Assembly (NCBI GenBank): GCA_015956445.1 | Contig: WIUZ02000002.1 | Location: 3,038,001 to 3,102,000 of the forward strand | Direction: 5' to 3' | DNA length: 64,000 nucleotides | From: Thelephora terrestris | Lineage: Eukaryota > Basidiomycota > Agaricomycetes > Thelephorales > Thelephoraceae | In this document: in pieces, positions 12,854 through 25,244 of the stretch | Layout of the letters: each line of letters begins with the position of its first letter | Position numbering within the stretch: the stretch's first letter is position 1 | The notes under the pieces: model-generated | The model's input: only the letters and a program-made list of their open reading frames with translations | Databases searched by the model: none | Told to the model about the DNA's origin: nothing | Position numbers and translations under genes: made by a program

Positions 12854-13429
12854 TGACGACCCTCCGCGTATGTTGTGTTTGTAAAAGTACAGGTATGGGT
12901 AAAATGCCATACGTCCCATCACGAACCTTCTGTGGATGTAGACCTCTGGCGTATCATAAGATTCTCGCTCGTCAGCCTCGCGAAAGAAACAAGCTTCCCT
13001 GTATTCTGGTTACGTCTTAATGATAGCGACCGGGGTTGAACTTCCTGATTTCTACCCACCCTTGGCGAACACTTCTGTTGACATGGCGCGTTAGAAGAAT
13101 GAGCGAGTTGGAGGTGATTGGAAGCGCATATACCACTCGGCACGTAGGCTGGCCACGGTTTGGCTAGGTCACCCTATCGTACTCGTCGTTTGCCTATCGC
13201 AGGTCCTTGCCGGTCGTTCCAGCGAGCAAGCGGAGCGCCGAGCTGTAATCATAGTTCCGTCGTATCGAACGTCATAGAAGACGGAAGGTGGATTGCAGCC
13301 GGGTGATCATTTCCGGATTCCTCTCGTGATCGTCTCCCCTTACCTTCACCTCTTCTACTTCGCACCACCTGATGGTTCTTTGAGGGCCTCTTCCTGCCCA
13401 GCGATACGACTGTCATCTGTATCTTTACA
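12854..13429. other. Intergenic between PRE2 and the Sac phosphatase
   Basis: No supported gene. This stretch should include the PRE2 3' end and the promoter of the downstream phosphatase. Several short frames are present on both strands but none has a recognisable motif. Confidence 0.4.
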
Positions 13430-16400
13430 ATGAAGCGGTTTTTCAAGTTCACCGGGACCCCCAGTCCAAGGCCGGCGCCCGCCAAGTCAGAACCACCCAT
13501 GGCGCCTGTTCACCCAGGACCTTTTCCCAACAGGACTGGGCTTGATCCAATGTACACTGTACCGCCTGTTCACCATCCAATTCCTTATCAACACCTCGAA
13601 ATCTTAGTGTCAAGCAAAGGACTGTTGCTGAGACCGCACATACCGGGGTCCAGCCACACGGTATCTTACGTGAGGATAAGCTGGGGTTTGGCGGGAAACG
13701 TCGAACTCGTCGAAGATACGGCTTCGAAGGACCTGGAGCTGGATTGGTCGAAGGCGGCGGTGGTGTATGGTGTCTTGGGCTCACTTGATCTGTTCACCGG
13801 TATGTAACGTGCATCGATCATTGGTCACGCTATCAAGTTATGAGCGTTTTTCGTCTAAGCGTACGACTTTAGCTTCCTACCTGCTGGTCATTTCTTCGAG
13901 AATGGAGCTGGGAAATTGTGAGTTTGAGGAGTAAACTGCAGATTGCTTTCGTTGATCGTGCGCTCCATGGGTATAGTCCTGGAGAGAAGCCATCCGGTTT
14001 ATGCTATCAAAACTGTTCATGCCATACCCCTCAGTGAAGAGCGTGCAAGCGTTGCGGTAAACGCCCTCTTAGTGCGCAATACCCGCAACCTTCGGTCCTC
14101 GTTTCTCCCTCCGGTCGATGACGATCTTGAATCCCAGGACTCCCTGGTTCAACCCGAAGCTCCTGCTCGCGCGGTGAAATTTGCCGACGATGATCAAATC
14201 AAGGTGATGACACCCGTCGCAGCACTAGAGAACTTCGCAGATCCCCCGGATAATATATCGCCCTCGTCTTCCTCGGGACGCTCCTCTCCCAGCTCTCAGA
14301 TATCACAGACTGGACCGGTCGAACGAACTGTCGCCGGCCGTCTGGCATTCTGGAACAGGTTTAGCAGAAGGACCCAACCCCACGATCCCAGCGAGTCATA
14401 CCCCGTAGACGATCCGGAACCGTCACTGGACATTATCATGGCAGGTAGTCACCAAGAACCCACGGACGTACTTAGAAATATCATCGCCACTACTGCCCCC
14501 GCTCCTGGCACTCAGGAGGAGACACATAATCAACTCGAAGGGAAGATCGTCAGCGAAACCATAAGAGAGTTTTCGAAGGGTGGGATGTACTTCGCCTACA
14601 GCTTTGGTCAGCGTTTCGACATCTGCATCTCCTAAGCCCGCTGACTCTGTTACTGAGGGCAGATATCACCCGGTGTTTGCAACACAAACGGGATCAGGTC
14701 TGCAAGGCGAAGAGGCACGATGTCTTACTCGCAGACCTGAGAATATCTGAGAGTGGTCCGCAGTTTCCATCATCGAAGGACGGAATTGACCCACTCGCAG
14801 AGCCTTCACCCATGCTTCCCCTTTGGAGGAGGGTAGATAAGCAGTTTTGGTGGAACGAGTGGCTTTCAAAACCGCTTATCGACGCCGGGGTGCGGTCTTA
14901 TTTCGGCCGGATCCATCAGTTGACTTACCACTACGTATTGTTCAGCTAGATGGATACATCCTCCCCGTCATGCAGGGTTACTTCCAGATCGCCTCTTTCG
15001 ATGTCCCGCCGGTGAACGGCGAGCCGAACGAGCTGGCTTCGGTCGACTACATAGTCGTTTCCAGACGTTCCAGGGACCGAGCTGGCCTGAGGTATCAGAG
15101 AAGAGGTGTCGGTGAAGAGGGAAATGTCGCGAACTTCGTTGAGACTGAGAGTATTATGAGGGTTCAGGTTAGTCGGTCTTTATCGATTTATTCTGCTTGT
15201 CCCACTGAGTTCTATGTCGCAGCGGGAAGGCCTGACGAACGTTTTCAGTTATGTCCAGCTCAGGGGCTCGAGTATGTCGCGACTTTGCGATCTGATTCCA
15301 GCACTGACTTGTCATCACCTCAGTTCCACTTTACTGGACCCAATCGGGGTCTGGGCTCAAACCTCCGCCCCTACTCTCAACGGAACGGACACATGCGCAA
15401 CACGCAGAGGCCTTGCGTAAGCACTTTAACAAGATTGTATCACAATACGGCCCCCAGGTGAAATGCCTTTCTTTGGCTTATAACTTTATTTCCGCTCAAA
15501 TCGCACTTCTCAGTCGATCGTCAATCTTGCCGAGCTGGGCGGTAGAGAAGGAGTGCTCTCGCAGGCCTACAATCAACGAGCCACAGAGTTGAACTCACCG
15601 GATGTCAGGTACTTGAGGTGTCTATTTACGTTGACTCGTCTGATTTCTTTGCCGGCAGCTACTGTGATTATGATTTTCACGCGGAGACGAAGGGCATGAA
15701 GTGAGTGGCTCTATCTCTAACCTTACAGCTCGGCACCCACACACTCGCGCTCGCCTTAGATATGAGAACATTAGCAAGCTCGTTGCTAAGCAGGAAAAGA
15801 CGTTCGAGCGACAAGCGTAAGTGTCCTGTGGGTTCGACCCTGGAGAAAATTGATGCCCCGTGCAGATATCTGTGGATCTCCAACAACAATCTGATGTCCG
15901 AACAAAAAGGCGTCTTCAGGGTGAATTGCATCGACTGTTTGGATCGTACCAATGTCGTTCAGGTGCGTGATATACCAGGTCTGGTAATTCGGCGGTGATA
16001 ACGGCGGATGCGCAGTCCGCATTTGCTCGCTATGTCTTGAACCGACAGCTTGGAGCCTTGGCGTTGTACAACCCAGAGGAAACCCATCACGATTGTGATA
16101 CAGTGTTCAATGATGGTAGACATTGCTTGCCCACCGTAAGCTCACAGCTGATTCCGTGAAATAGTATGGGCAAACAATGGTGACGCCATTAGTCGTGCGT
16201 AGTACGTGGCCGTTACAACATTAGCATCTACGCGTGCTGATTAGTCTCAGTGCTGGAACCTCAGCACTGAAGGTTCGTTCCTTATTCTTTTCTTGCGTGC
16301 GGAGTTTGACTTGACTGTCCGCTATGTAGGGAGATTTCACTCGGTCAGCTGAGACCTAAACCAGATCGAACTTGAATTTACCCTCTCTGTGCCATAGGAC

Positions 16401-17675
16401 TGGTAGACGCGATCTCACGGGAATGTTGAACGACGGAGTCAACTCTCTGGCGAGGTGCTTTGCGGCTTCGTCTGATAGCCAATCCCAGTGCTGACATTGT
16501 TACGAACAGGATGTATACTTCTACGTTCAGTGATTGGTTTTCCCAAGCGGTCATCGACTACGTCCTCGGAAACCGTAACCTCTCGGTATTCTCCGAATTC
16601 TTGCTCAAACTCCAGTCCAGCGACCCTCGAGATCTTATCCGCTTGTCGCGCATACGCGCGGAAGCTATCGCCACTTCCGTGTCCCGCGTGCTGACCGAGG
16701 GTGAAAGCTTATTATGCGGGTGGACTGTAATCTCCCCGTCGGAACTGAGCCTCAAGTTTTCCGACAAGTTCGAGGAGAAGGTTCTCCTGCTGGTTGGTTT
16801 TCCACTATCTCTGGCGTTGTGAACAAAACTGAGCATTTTCCCAGACCCGCACTGCGATATACATTGTTGTAGGTGCCCACATATCTCTACAAAACCCATA
16901 GATGCTGAATAGAAGCAGAGCTACGATTACAACCTGGAGAAGGTTAAGTCATATACCCGCGTTCCTTTGAGAGACATCATCCAGATTACGAAAGGTAAAT
17001 TCGTCTTCGTGTCTTTATCAGCATGTATTGAGTGCGCCACAGGCGCATATATCCTGTCTCCGCTTGAAGAGGCGAGCAAAGACCCACTACAGAACGCGGG
17101 GTTTACGCTCTCGTGGAGCCGAGCGAAGCAAACTGCACGAATCACCTCATATTCGATGCGAAATAGCCTAGACTTGAGTAGATCACCGCCTCTCACCCCC
17201 ACGAAGCGTACAAGCTTCTCCTCGCCCCTTTCCACGGGTCCGCAAAGAAGGAACACGCTATCGGGCCTACTTTCTAGGGCTGCGGAACCCGCTCAGGCGG
17301 GTGACAAGGTTTTTGCCGCTTTCAAAGTTTTGCCGATCGACCCTACCCGGTCGAGGCGGGAGACCGGGAGCATCGTAGAGCCCGCAGACGATCTCAGCGG
17401 AGCGAAGGACTGCAAAGAAGCGGCTGACCTCATGGTGGAATCCATCGTCAATGCTTGTGAAGATGTCGGTGGGGGGCGTCAACCCAACTTTGTCGTAGAA
17501 GAACCCATCCTCAGGTGATTCTCGTTCTTCTGCTTCTGTTTCCCTCCCCCCCCCCCCTCCTCGTGCATCGTAACTGACTGATTGGAATAGTTTGACCGAG
17601 GCGAACCGGAATACGACGATGTACGCTAAGATGGAGTATGGGGTGAAGAGGTTACTTTGGTTGGGTGGATATTAA
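13430..17675 (+). CDS. Sac-domain phosphoinositide phosphatase with hSac2 module (INPP5F-like)
   Basis: Large multi-exon gene. The first introns are 13800-13872 and 13918-13976, and the last is near 17516-17590. The Sac N-lobe begins near residue 40 and contains GVLGSLDLFT followed by ASYLLVISSRMELGN and AIKTVHAIPLSEERA. A Ser/Pro/Asp-rich insert of roughly 120 residues then interrupts the fold before it resumes at KGGMYFAYSF. The core motifs YILPVMQGYFQIASFDV, VFSYVQLRGS and the catalytic P-loop VNCIDCLDRTNVVQ (CX5R) are intact. After the Sac domain, FEEKVLLL, VKSYTRVPLRDIIQITKG and LSWSRAKQTARI match the hSac2 homology region found in INPP5F/Sac2, which removes the 4-phosphate of phosphoinositides in endocytic membranes. 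There is no transmembrane pair as in Sac1 and no 5-phosphatase domain as in synaptojanin. Substrate specificity is inferred from the family. Confidence 0.85.
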
Positions 17676-18403
17676 TGGACGGCCCTGATGTAACTATCTA
17701 TCCCTTTGTATGACTCATGAAGTTCTTGGAGACTCTTTGGCGGGTCCAGAGAGGTGATTGTGTGGCTTCGACCAATATCGACGCCACCTGGATTCTGGCG
17801 AATTTTCGAATTGAATTCATACTTTTCGCCTCTCGTGGGTTCGTTGATCTGGTGCATTACCACCGGCGATCAGACATAAATCCGTGGAGGCAAGTTTCCT
17901 CCAGCCCCCATCTAAGTTGTGTCCATCCTCCGCGAGGTGCGTGCGACGAAATTTACCAAGCGGGCCCGGGAGACATATTGCTGCCTTCACTAACCATCAG
18001 CTCTTGCACACTGAATTACTCTCGTAGGTGTGTCAAAGGCGTTCGAAGACGCCAGGATTTCATCAATACAGTTGGTACTTAAAGCCCGCAAAAGAAGGAT
18101 ACAGTCGTAAAGCAATCGCATGGGCGACTGGGATCGTAACAGGTCGTAAAATGCGTAAATGACGAGATGATGGAAACAAAAGCACAAACACAAACACAAG
18201 AAAGGATAGGCAAGTCAAAAAGAATGAGTGCGTGACTGTAAAGATAAGATCGCAACGAGCACGAGGGACGTCCAGGTAGGCGACGGATAGGCGCAACTGA
18301 GGCAGTAGGTTTATGCTGAAGACGAATGGCAAGCATGAGTGGTATATGATGGTGCAAACCAGAGGGTGAGGAACAAGGATAGGGGAGGGAGCCAGGGGAC
18401 GTT
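17676..18403. other. Intergenic, convergent gene ends
   Basis: The Sac phosphatase gene (plus) and the four-TM protein gene (minus) converge here. Both 3' untranslated regions should lie in this stretch. I see no gene or strong repeat. Confidence 0.4.
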
Positions 18404-20202
18404 TTAGGTACGTGTCCGCGGGGAGACCCGACTCCCGTGCAGATCCTTGATGTCAAAAAACACCGAGAATCCGAACAAAACGCAAGTCAGACACCCAAAA
18501 GCAGTGGCTAGGTTATACCCATCGCACCTATTAGCATGAATCAGAGAGAAATAGTGGCCAAGAAAAAAGATGGACCCACCACCCATTGAATCCACCCGGC
18601 GGGCACCTCTGTCCCGCAAGGATAATCACAAACTCTCCTCCCCACAGGATAAGGCATACCACATCCGCCGCCATAGCCCATTTTAACCTCTTCCTAGCCT
18701 GCTTCCACCTTGCCTCCAATGCCAAACCCTCAAAGACGCTTCGTCTCTTCGGAGTTCTCAGTCGCCTAGCGTTGCCCCCGCTCGATCTCCCGCTGCTGGT
18801 ACCAAACCAACTCGAAAGGTCCTCGTCGTACTCTTCTTCCTCGTCCCTACCACGACGGCTACCCCCGAACATATTGGGATCGACAATGAGGTTGACCTGA
18901 ACGTCGCCACTTCCCCCCTTCTTGTTTTTCTTCTTATCTCCCTTGAAGCCTTTGTGTTTACTCCCGCCTGGCAGGTGTTGAACCGGTAGGACTGCCAAAC
19001 CTTCGGGACCCAATGGTCCCGTAAGCTTCGAATCTTTTTCCCGACCGAGGCAGCAATACGGGAAGATAAGGAAGAGGTAGGTGACAAGGAGGAAGGTAAC
19101 GATAGACAGCACATAGAGAAGATAGAAAGGCACTGTTCCTTGCGGCGGGGGGACTTTCTGCGGTTTGATTGCCTAAGGTCTGAAGTTAGCGATAGAACTG
19201 GTATTTCAGGTCGGGGGTAGTTACCACAGCAATGTAAATGAGGGAAACGGCCGCTCCTAGGGTCAACAATGCCTGTGAACATCGGGTCGCGAGTCGCTTC
19301 TTCGGTCCCTGGGTAATTAACTTCCCTCGACGGTCTGCACCCCCAACCAAGTTCTCATCATAGTCAGCACCCTTCTCCCCACCCTTTCTGATGAACTCCC
19401 GTTCAAGCATCCGAATCCGCTCTTGCTTGACCTCGGGGTCAAGTTGTTCAGCAAAAGGATCTCGCGCCTCATTCACCCAGGGTAGAACATTGCGGGAGTG
19501 ACTATCACGAGAGGGCGGAAGGGAGTAACCGAAATCGGAAAACGATTGCTTTTGAAACGAGTCGAAGGAGTTGTGTTTGTGGGCAGGATAAACGGGGTCA
19601 AAAGAAAAGGCGTTTTCGATATTGGGGACAGAGTGGTAAGCGCTCAGAGGAGGCCTCGTGGTTAGTCGATGATCGGAATACCAGTGCCTTGCGAACGATG
19701 GGAAGCGGCCGGTGTCTATTTCGGGTTCATGATCCTGGTAATTGAAAGGCCCATCGGAGAGAAGATGAGTGTCGTGATCCACGATTCTTGGAGCAGACCT
19801 CTCTGAAGAGGTATGAGGGTCATTCGAACGAGAGGGCAGCGACCGGGGCCGGTCTCGGGGAGAACCAGGGGCGGAAGTTGTGGTTGAGAGGGTACCACCA
19901 GGGGAAGCAAGCGATGGAGGAGGTAACGAATCCCTGCTCTGAACAACTGGTCTGATGCCCCGAGGTGACAGCGGATGAGGGTCGTTCGGCATGAAGTTGC
20001 ATTGGTTGTCGTAGGGTCGGGTGGCACGTCGGGGCAGGCTCATGGCATAGTCTGCGAGATCCAAAGCTTCAACCGAAACATCTGAGGGCTCTCTTCTGCG
20101 ATTACGGCTCGAAGGATTGGAGGAGCCCAGAGGGTCTGGTGACCAGGGCCGTCGAAACTTTGAAGGAGGTGGCGGTGAGTCGAGTCCTGTGTCCGAGTCC
20201 AT
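18404..20202 (-). CDS. Four-TM membrane protein of unknown function
   Basis: Predicted 563-aa protein; exons 19225-20202, 18583-19172 and 18404-18527, sum divisible by three. The first 300 residues are hydrophilic and Pro/Ser/Arg-rich, with no domain I recognise. Four hydrophobic helices follow: TLGAAVSLIYIAVA, then YLLYVLSIVTFLLVTYLFLI, then ADVVCLILWGGEFVIILAG, and last LATAFGCLTCVLFGFSVFFD. Between helices 2 and 3 lies a cytosol-like loop of about 140 residues with a Lys-rich patch and a glutamate run. This is a tetraspan layout but the Cys pattern of true tetraspanins is not evident. It shares an upstream region of about 260 bases with the divergent ATG15 gene. I do not recognise the family. 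Confidence 0.75.
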
Positions 20203-20463
20203 CGTGTACTTTTGGTGGCAGGATTAGATTGCGTCGATGACAGGGTACAAAAAAATCGACAACGATGGCCAGAACGTTGTCTTCGTCGCCAACGACGTTA
20301 GTGAAAACGTCGGGGTCGTTCCTGTCGCCGAAGTCGCCGCCGGAGAAAGTGAGAGAAATCCAAAAGAGAAACGCTACATCAACCGAGGCTGCGCTTTGTG
20401 ATCGCTGAGGAATGCGCACCGTAGCCGGTTCCCGCTGAACTTGACCAACGATTCTCGTGCCCG
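20203..20463. promoter_or_regulatory. Divergent intergenic region of the four-TM gene and ATG15
   Basis: The two start codons face away from each other across 261 bases, so promoter elements for both genes must be compact or shared. The stretch has repeated GTCG-type sequence (about 20265-20340). I could not pick out a clear TATA box. Confidence 0.45.
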
Positions 20464-21816
20464 ATGCGCTCTCTCTTATTTATCTCCTTACTTCTCTCTC
20501 TGCATTCGACGTTTGCGACTAATGAAGCCTTCAAGACCAGGTCCATCGATGTCTGGAGGGCGAGGAATTACACCGCCGTGAACGAAGTTCGGACGGTTTC
20601 GGCAATCCAGCAGAAGTGCCATGGCTTACAGTGGGACAGGCTTGCAGTCCTGGCCCCGGACATAACCGACCAATATACCCTCGGTCAACTAGCGAGGATG
20701 GCAGCAAATGCATATGCGTTACCGGGTGCTCCGAATTGGTGGGATTTGGACCCAGTGTGGACACCTGTGCGTGGTATTCTATCATCAACCCATAATACGA
20801 CACAGTCTTACACTTCGGTTCACAGTCGTTTCCAATAGGATGGGAGAACCCAATAGATGGCTTCCGCGGCCACGTTTTTGTCCATCCGGATAACTCTACC
20901 GTCGTCCTCTCGATCAAGGGTACCACACTCAACGGACCCACATCAAAGGCTGATAAACTGAACGACAACCTCATGTTCTCCTGCTGTTGTGCCCGAGTAG
21001 ACGTTACCTGGATATTCCGAACTGTGTGTGACTGCTATGCCAAACACTCCCGATGCGATAACACTTGCCTATCGGAATCATTGGTCAGAGAAAGTCTGTT
21101 CTATAACATCGGTGTTGTATGCTCTTCAAGCTTTTTGTTATCATTCTTGCGAGGTTGACATATTCTGACAGGACCTCATAAACAACATCACGACCCTCTT
21201 CCCCACCTCCGACATTTGGCTAGTCGGCCACTCGCTCGGAGGGGCGTTGGCCTCCCTTTTGGGTACGACCTACGGCTTACCTGCTGTCGCTTTCGAGTCT
21301 CCGGGCGAACTTCTCGCCTCAACTCGTCTTGGTATACCTATCCCACCAGAAATAGCCATCACCGGAAACTACACTCTCGCGCCTGTGACACACGTGTACC
21401 ACACTGCGGATCCGATCCCCCAGGGCAGATGCACCGGCCGAGCTTCTCCATGTGCACAAGCAGGATATGCTCTTGAAACGAGGTGTCATTTGGGTACGAG
21501 CATCGTGTACGATACTGTCGGAAGGCTCAAGTGGAGTGTCGATATCCGGACGCATCCGGTAAAGGAGTTGATCAATAGAATTTTGGACCAGGACATTTGG
21601 TGGGAATTTGGCAGGCACGTACCTAGAGCAAGAGCTGAGGAAGATTGCGTGGTAAGAGTCAATGCCAGCACGATTGGGAAGTGTTAACGTGTCCCCCGCG
21701 GTCAGGACTGCCCCACATGGGAGTTTGGTGAATATTTTCCTCCATCTGAGGACCCTCCGGCCGATAATACAACCTTCGTCGTGCAAGGTGAAGTTCTTGG
21801 TCGCCTGGATGATTGA
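20464..21816 (+). CDS. ATG15: Vacuolar lipase Atg15 (autophagic-body lipase)
   Basis: Predicted 393-aa class 3 lipase; introns 20767-20825, 21114-21171 and 21652-21705, exon sum divisible by three. The protein starts with a hydrophobic signal anchor (LLFISLLLSLHSTFA), as expected for entry through the ER and multivesicular body route. The nucleophile elbow is WLVGHSLGGALASLLG. The family marker GYALETRCHLG follows it, and several N-glycosylation sequons and Cys residues lie in the lumenal part. The C-terminus keeps the DCPTWEF motif. Atg15 degrades the membrane of autophagic bodies and multivesicular-body vesicles inside the vacuole. The second intron uses a GTTGTA donor, a weaker match than the others; the frame around it (FYNIGDLINN) fits Atg15 proteins. 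Confidence 0.92.
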
Positions 21817-22129
21817 ATCCACTCCTGATCATCGTCTGCACCTTTTAGATATCCTAGCATGAAGCCGAAACGGGCTCAACCTCCAGACAATTCCTTGGAT
21901 CGAACAAACCTCTTGCGGATCCCATAGACTACGCTTGCGTTGTACTAGTAATTGTAACCAACTTGAGTTATTTTTACGAGTCTCCGTGCGTGCTGCGTCC
22001 CCAGGTTTGCCAGACGCGGATCTCGTCAGCTTTCGCCCGTCAAACGGTCAATGCAATCGATCAATCTGGCATCGTGTTGCTCCGGCAACTCCATCCTCCA
22101 CTCGACTAGAAACTCGCCTGGAAATCTGA

Positions 22130-23345
22130 ATGCCTCCTGTTACCCCTTCCACACATGAATTAGAGACGCCTGAAGCCAACGTTTACTCTACTTCGATCCT
22201 TCTCGCCAATCTCTCATCGCCTTCGGACTACCACGTTCTCGAATCGGCGATTCGGAATGCAACGCGGAGCACGTCAGACCGTCTCGTTATCATCCTGTAC
22301 TCGTCGGCTTTTGTTGACGACCAGGACCCACGAGCGAAATGGTTCGAGATTCAGAGACTCTTGACCTGGACCTATGTCGAGGGTACGGCCGTGGCTCAGG
22401 ACATGGGTAAAGTTCTTATGGACATTGACGTCCTACTGCGTCCGCCAAGCGCACCAGCTGTGGAAAAAAACGCAGATGACGAAGAGCTGGTCAAGAAAGC
22501 GGATGCATTGTACGTGTTTAGGGATGGTAAGCCCCAGGTCCTCTTCGGAAGGTACTACTGTCGTCCTAACGCTTCGGACTGCAGAGTCGGACACGTTCTT
22601 GTGGTGGGTTTCGAGGACTTCTAACCCTGTCTTCATCTCCAAACCCGCATCTTGGAGCGCCCCACACATATCCCTTCCACCTCCACCTGACGCGAACGCA
22701 GTCTTACTCGTCGTCGCGCTGGGAGGGACTTTCGACCACCTTCACGCGGGGCACAAGATTCTGCTGAGCATGGCAGTATGGCTCTCTCGAAGGAAGGTTA
22801 TTGTCGGTGTTACAGGTTCAGTAACAAATCCTGGGCTCTGATCTGCCGTCACAATCGCTGACGTCGACGAACCTAAGATGAAAACTTGCTCGTGAACAAG
22901 GCTAACAAGCATGTCCTCGAATCATTAACACACCGGATCGACCGTGTGCGGTCTTTCCTCACTTCGTTCAAGCCCAGCCTAGAGTACGAAATCGTCCCAA
23001 TCCATGACGTCTACGGGCCACCGGATCCGGAGATCCAGGCGCTAGTGGTCAGCAAAGAGACCCTGAGCGGCGCCGCAGCGAGTCGGTTCATCTCATCCTC
23101 CCTCCCCTTCATCTATTCTGACTCGAAGTGTGCGTAAAGTTGATAGAAAACGTAAAGAGCTCGGTTTCCCGCCACTAGAGACTTTTGTGATCGACGTCAT
23201 CTCTGCAAACCACGTCGCGCTGGATAGCGATGACCCAGAGTTGTTGAAGAAGACAAAGCTGAGCAGCACTTTCATTAGAGAATGGATCGTCGACAGACAA
23301 CGACACGAAGAATTCCGGGTAGATTCACAATCCCGACCGGCGTAA
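22130..23345 (+). CDS. CAB4: Phosphopantetheine adenylyltransferase (CoA synthesis)
   Basis: Predicted 345-aa enzyme that transfers AMP to 4'-phosphopantetheine to give dephospho-CoA. Introns 22527-22584, 22816-22877 and 23082-23139; exon sum divisible by three. The nucleotidyltransferase motif ALGGTFDHLHAGHKILL (T/HxGH) is near residue 195 and is diagnostic. Downstream, KETLSGAAAIDRKR and SSTFIREW match the eukaryotic PPAT domain. The N-terminal half, about 185 residues, has no motif I recognise, as in other fungal Cab4 proteins that carry a long N-terminal extension. There is no dephospho-CoA kinase domain, so this is the monofunctional fungal form rather than the animal fused enzyme. Confidence 0.92.
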
Positions 23346-25126
23346 ACACCCATATCATCGGGAACGATTTCGACGACACTAGGCTCACCATACCACTGCG
23401 ACCCACAAAGAGGATGTGTACGGTAATGGATTTGCCTCACTGTACTGAAACAGGGGAGAGCGATGTAGGGGTTGCGCGTGTATGTACTTTAGATAGAAAC
23501 ACATCGGTTTCGTAGTAGATAGAGTCGCACTTGGCAGACTGCTATATCACACATATGGAGGCCCAGCGTTTGTCATTGACAACGCCATTCCGGACGTTTT
23601 CGTATACCTCGCAGATGCTCCAGTTCTGGACAGCGCGATGGAGTTCGTTGACTAGATTTGAAGACCTCCAGAAGAGGTTCACCCTCGGGGTTCTGCCTCG
23701 GCGGTCACAAACTCGAAGTTTTACTAGTACATTCCAGGGTAACGATCACAACTAGTTTATATTGTAAATAGGTCACGACATTTGACGTTGGTTACTGTAT
23801 CGCTTTTCTGGGAACCCCCACGGCAAACGGATAAAGTAACAAACATCGGTGGGACACGCCGAGAAAGCAGGAGGCAGACATGGAGTAGAAGAATAAAAAC
23901 CATAGTTCCCTACGCCGAATTGTGGTAATAGCAAATCTAGCTTTTTGTTTAGCTTGTCGATTTTGCATTCTAGACCGTCGAGGCGCTGTTGTACAAGGCA
24001 GGTGCCGCCCCCCAATCGTGCCAGAATAAACTCTTCGGATTGCACTCGGTCTTGAGCTGGGAATCAAAGATCTGATGAGCACGACGAAACCAGCCTCCGA
24101 CTCCAGCCCCCCAGTCATCTATGCTCCCGTAGGTAGCCCCCTATGGCAGGGGGGGTCCGGTTGAGCGGTAGCGCAGGTTGGCCTGCGATGACCCCGTGCC
24201 ATCGGGAATCCAATAAAGGAAGAACCGAGTCGACGCTCCTGGGGGCCAATAGTCAATAACTGGATACGAGCAACCAAAACCCGCAGAACGCACTGGAAGA
24301 TCGCGTGTGGCACGAGAACAGGCGACTTCGCGGAAGCTCAGGCCGTGTTTACTCCCCGTGTTGAGCAAGGCAGCGTTGCGTGAGACCTCGGTCCTGAGTC
24401 GACGACTCGCAGAGAGGAGGTGAGGATGAGGAGACCATGGTGAGTGCAGAGATGTGATAGACAGAAGACTCGATACGGAAAGCGTTTGAGAGGCGACGTT
24501 TGGTGAGGATTTCTACGCCCAAAACAGCGCAGTATTTATAGAAATCCAGAGGTGGGTGCCCCGCGACCATGGAAATAAAGGGATCGCTGAGTACATGGCT
24601 GTTCCTTTTGATCAACCGGAGAGAAAAGACAACGCCACGGTGCAGAGCCTCTGGAACAAGACATGTGCATGAGCGACAATCTTTTGTGGGATCGACGACA
24701 TGACCGTTGGAACGCAAGGACCTGCTTGCCCGGTGTCATGTCAATTGGGGTTAAGTGCAGGGCCTTCACCACGGTTGTGGTGTGTGGTGCATACCGAACC
24801 GTGCAGGAACATACCACTGAGTGACCGTGCCGTGCGGTTGTCCTTGATCGTTCCCCCATTCAGAGGTAGGCTTTGGCAACGGGCCATAGGCTCTATCTCT
24901 CTATCCTTAAGCTGGAAGGTCTCGTAGGCCGGAGTGGATCGTCTTCTACCGGATACTCGCTCTGTTCCCACCAATTCGTGAACTACACATACGCCGGGTT
25001 ACGCGGCTGCAAATGCTGGCACAGTGGCATATCTTGTCTGTCCTCTGGTTGGATATCGGAAGTATATCGGATAGTGGCGTCTAGAACGAATCGTCGACGC
25101 CCATATCTTCCTGCGCATGATAAGCG
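23346..25126. other. Long region without a supported gene, before the left NLR arm
   Basis: Short frames occur on both strands but I recognise none of them. The inverted-repeat arm begins near 25127, so the promoter of the first NLR-like gene lies partly in the arm and partly here. Confidence 0.4.
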
Positions 25127-25244
25127 CTTGCACGGGCGTGCCACGAGAGAATCACCGCCCATCTACAACGTGTTGGGGCTAGGGTTCTTCCTTACAGCCC
25201 CCTCGTCCCGTACCACTTTCCCGCAACCACCTCCAGCTTGTACG

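Noticed and set aside
24119-24320. tRNA-like segment with a GAGCGGTAGCGC D-arm-like run
   Set aside because: No matching acceptor stem, anticodon stem or T-loop TTCGAA sequence is present.
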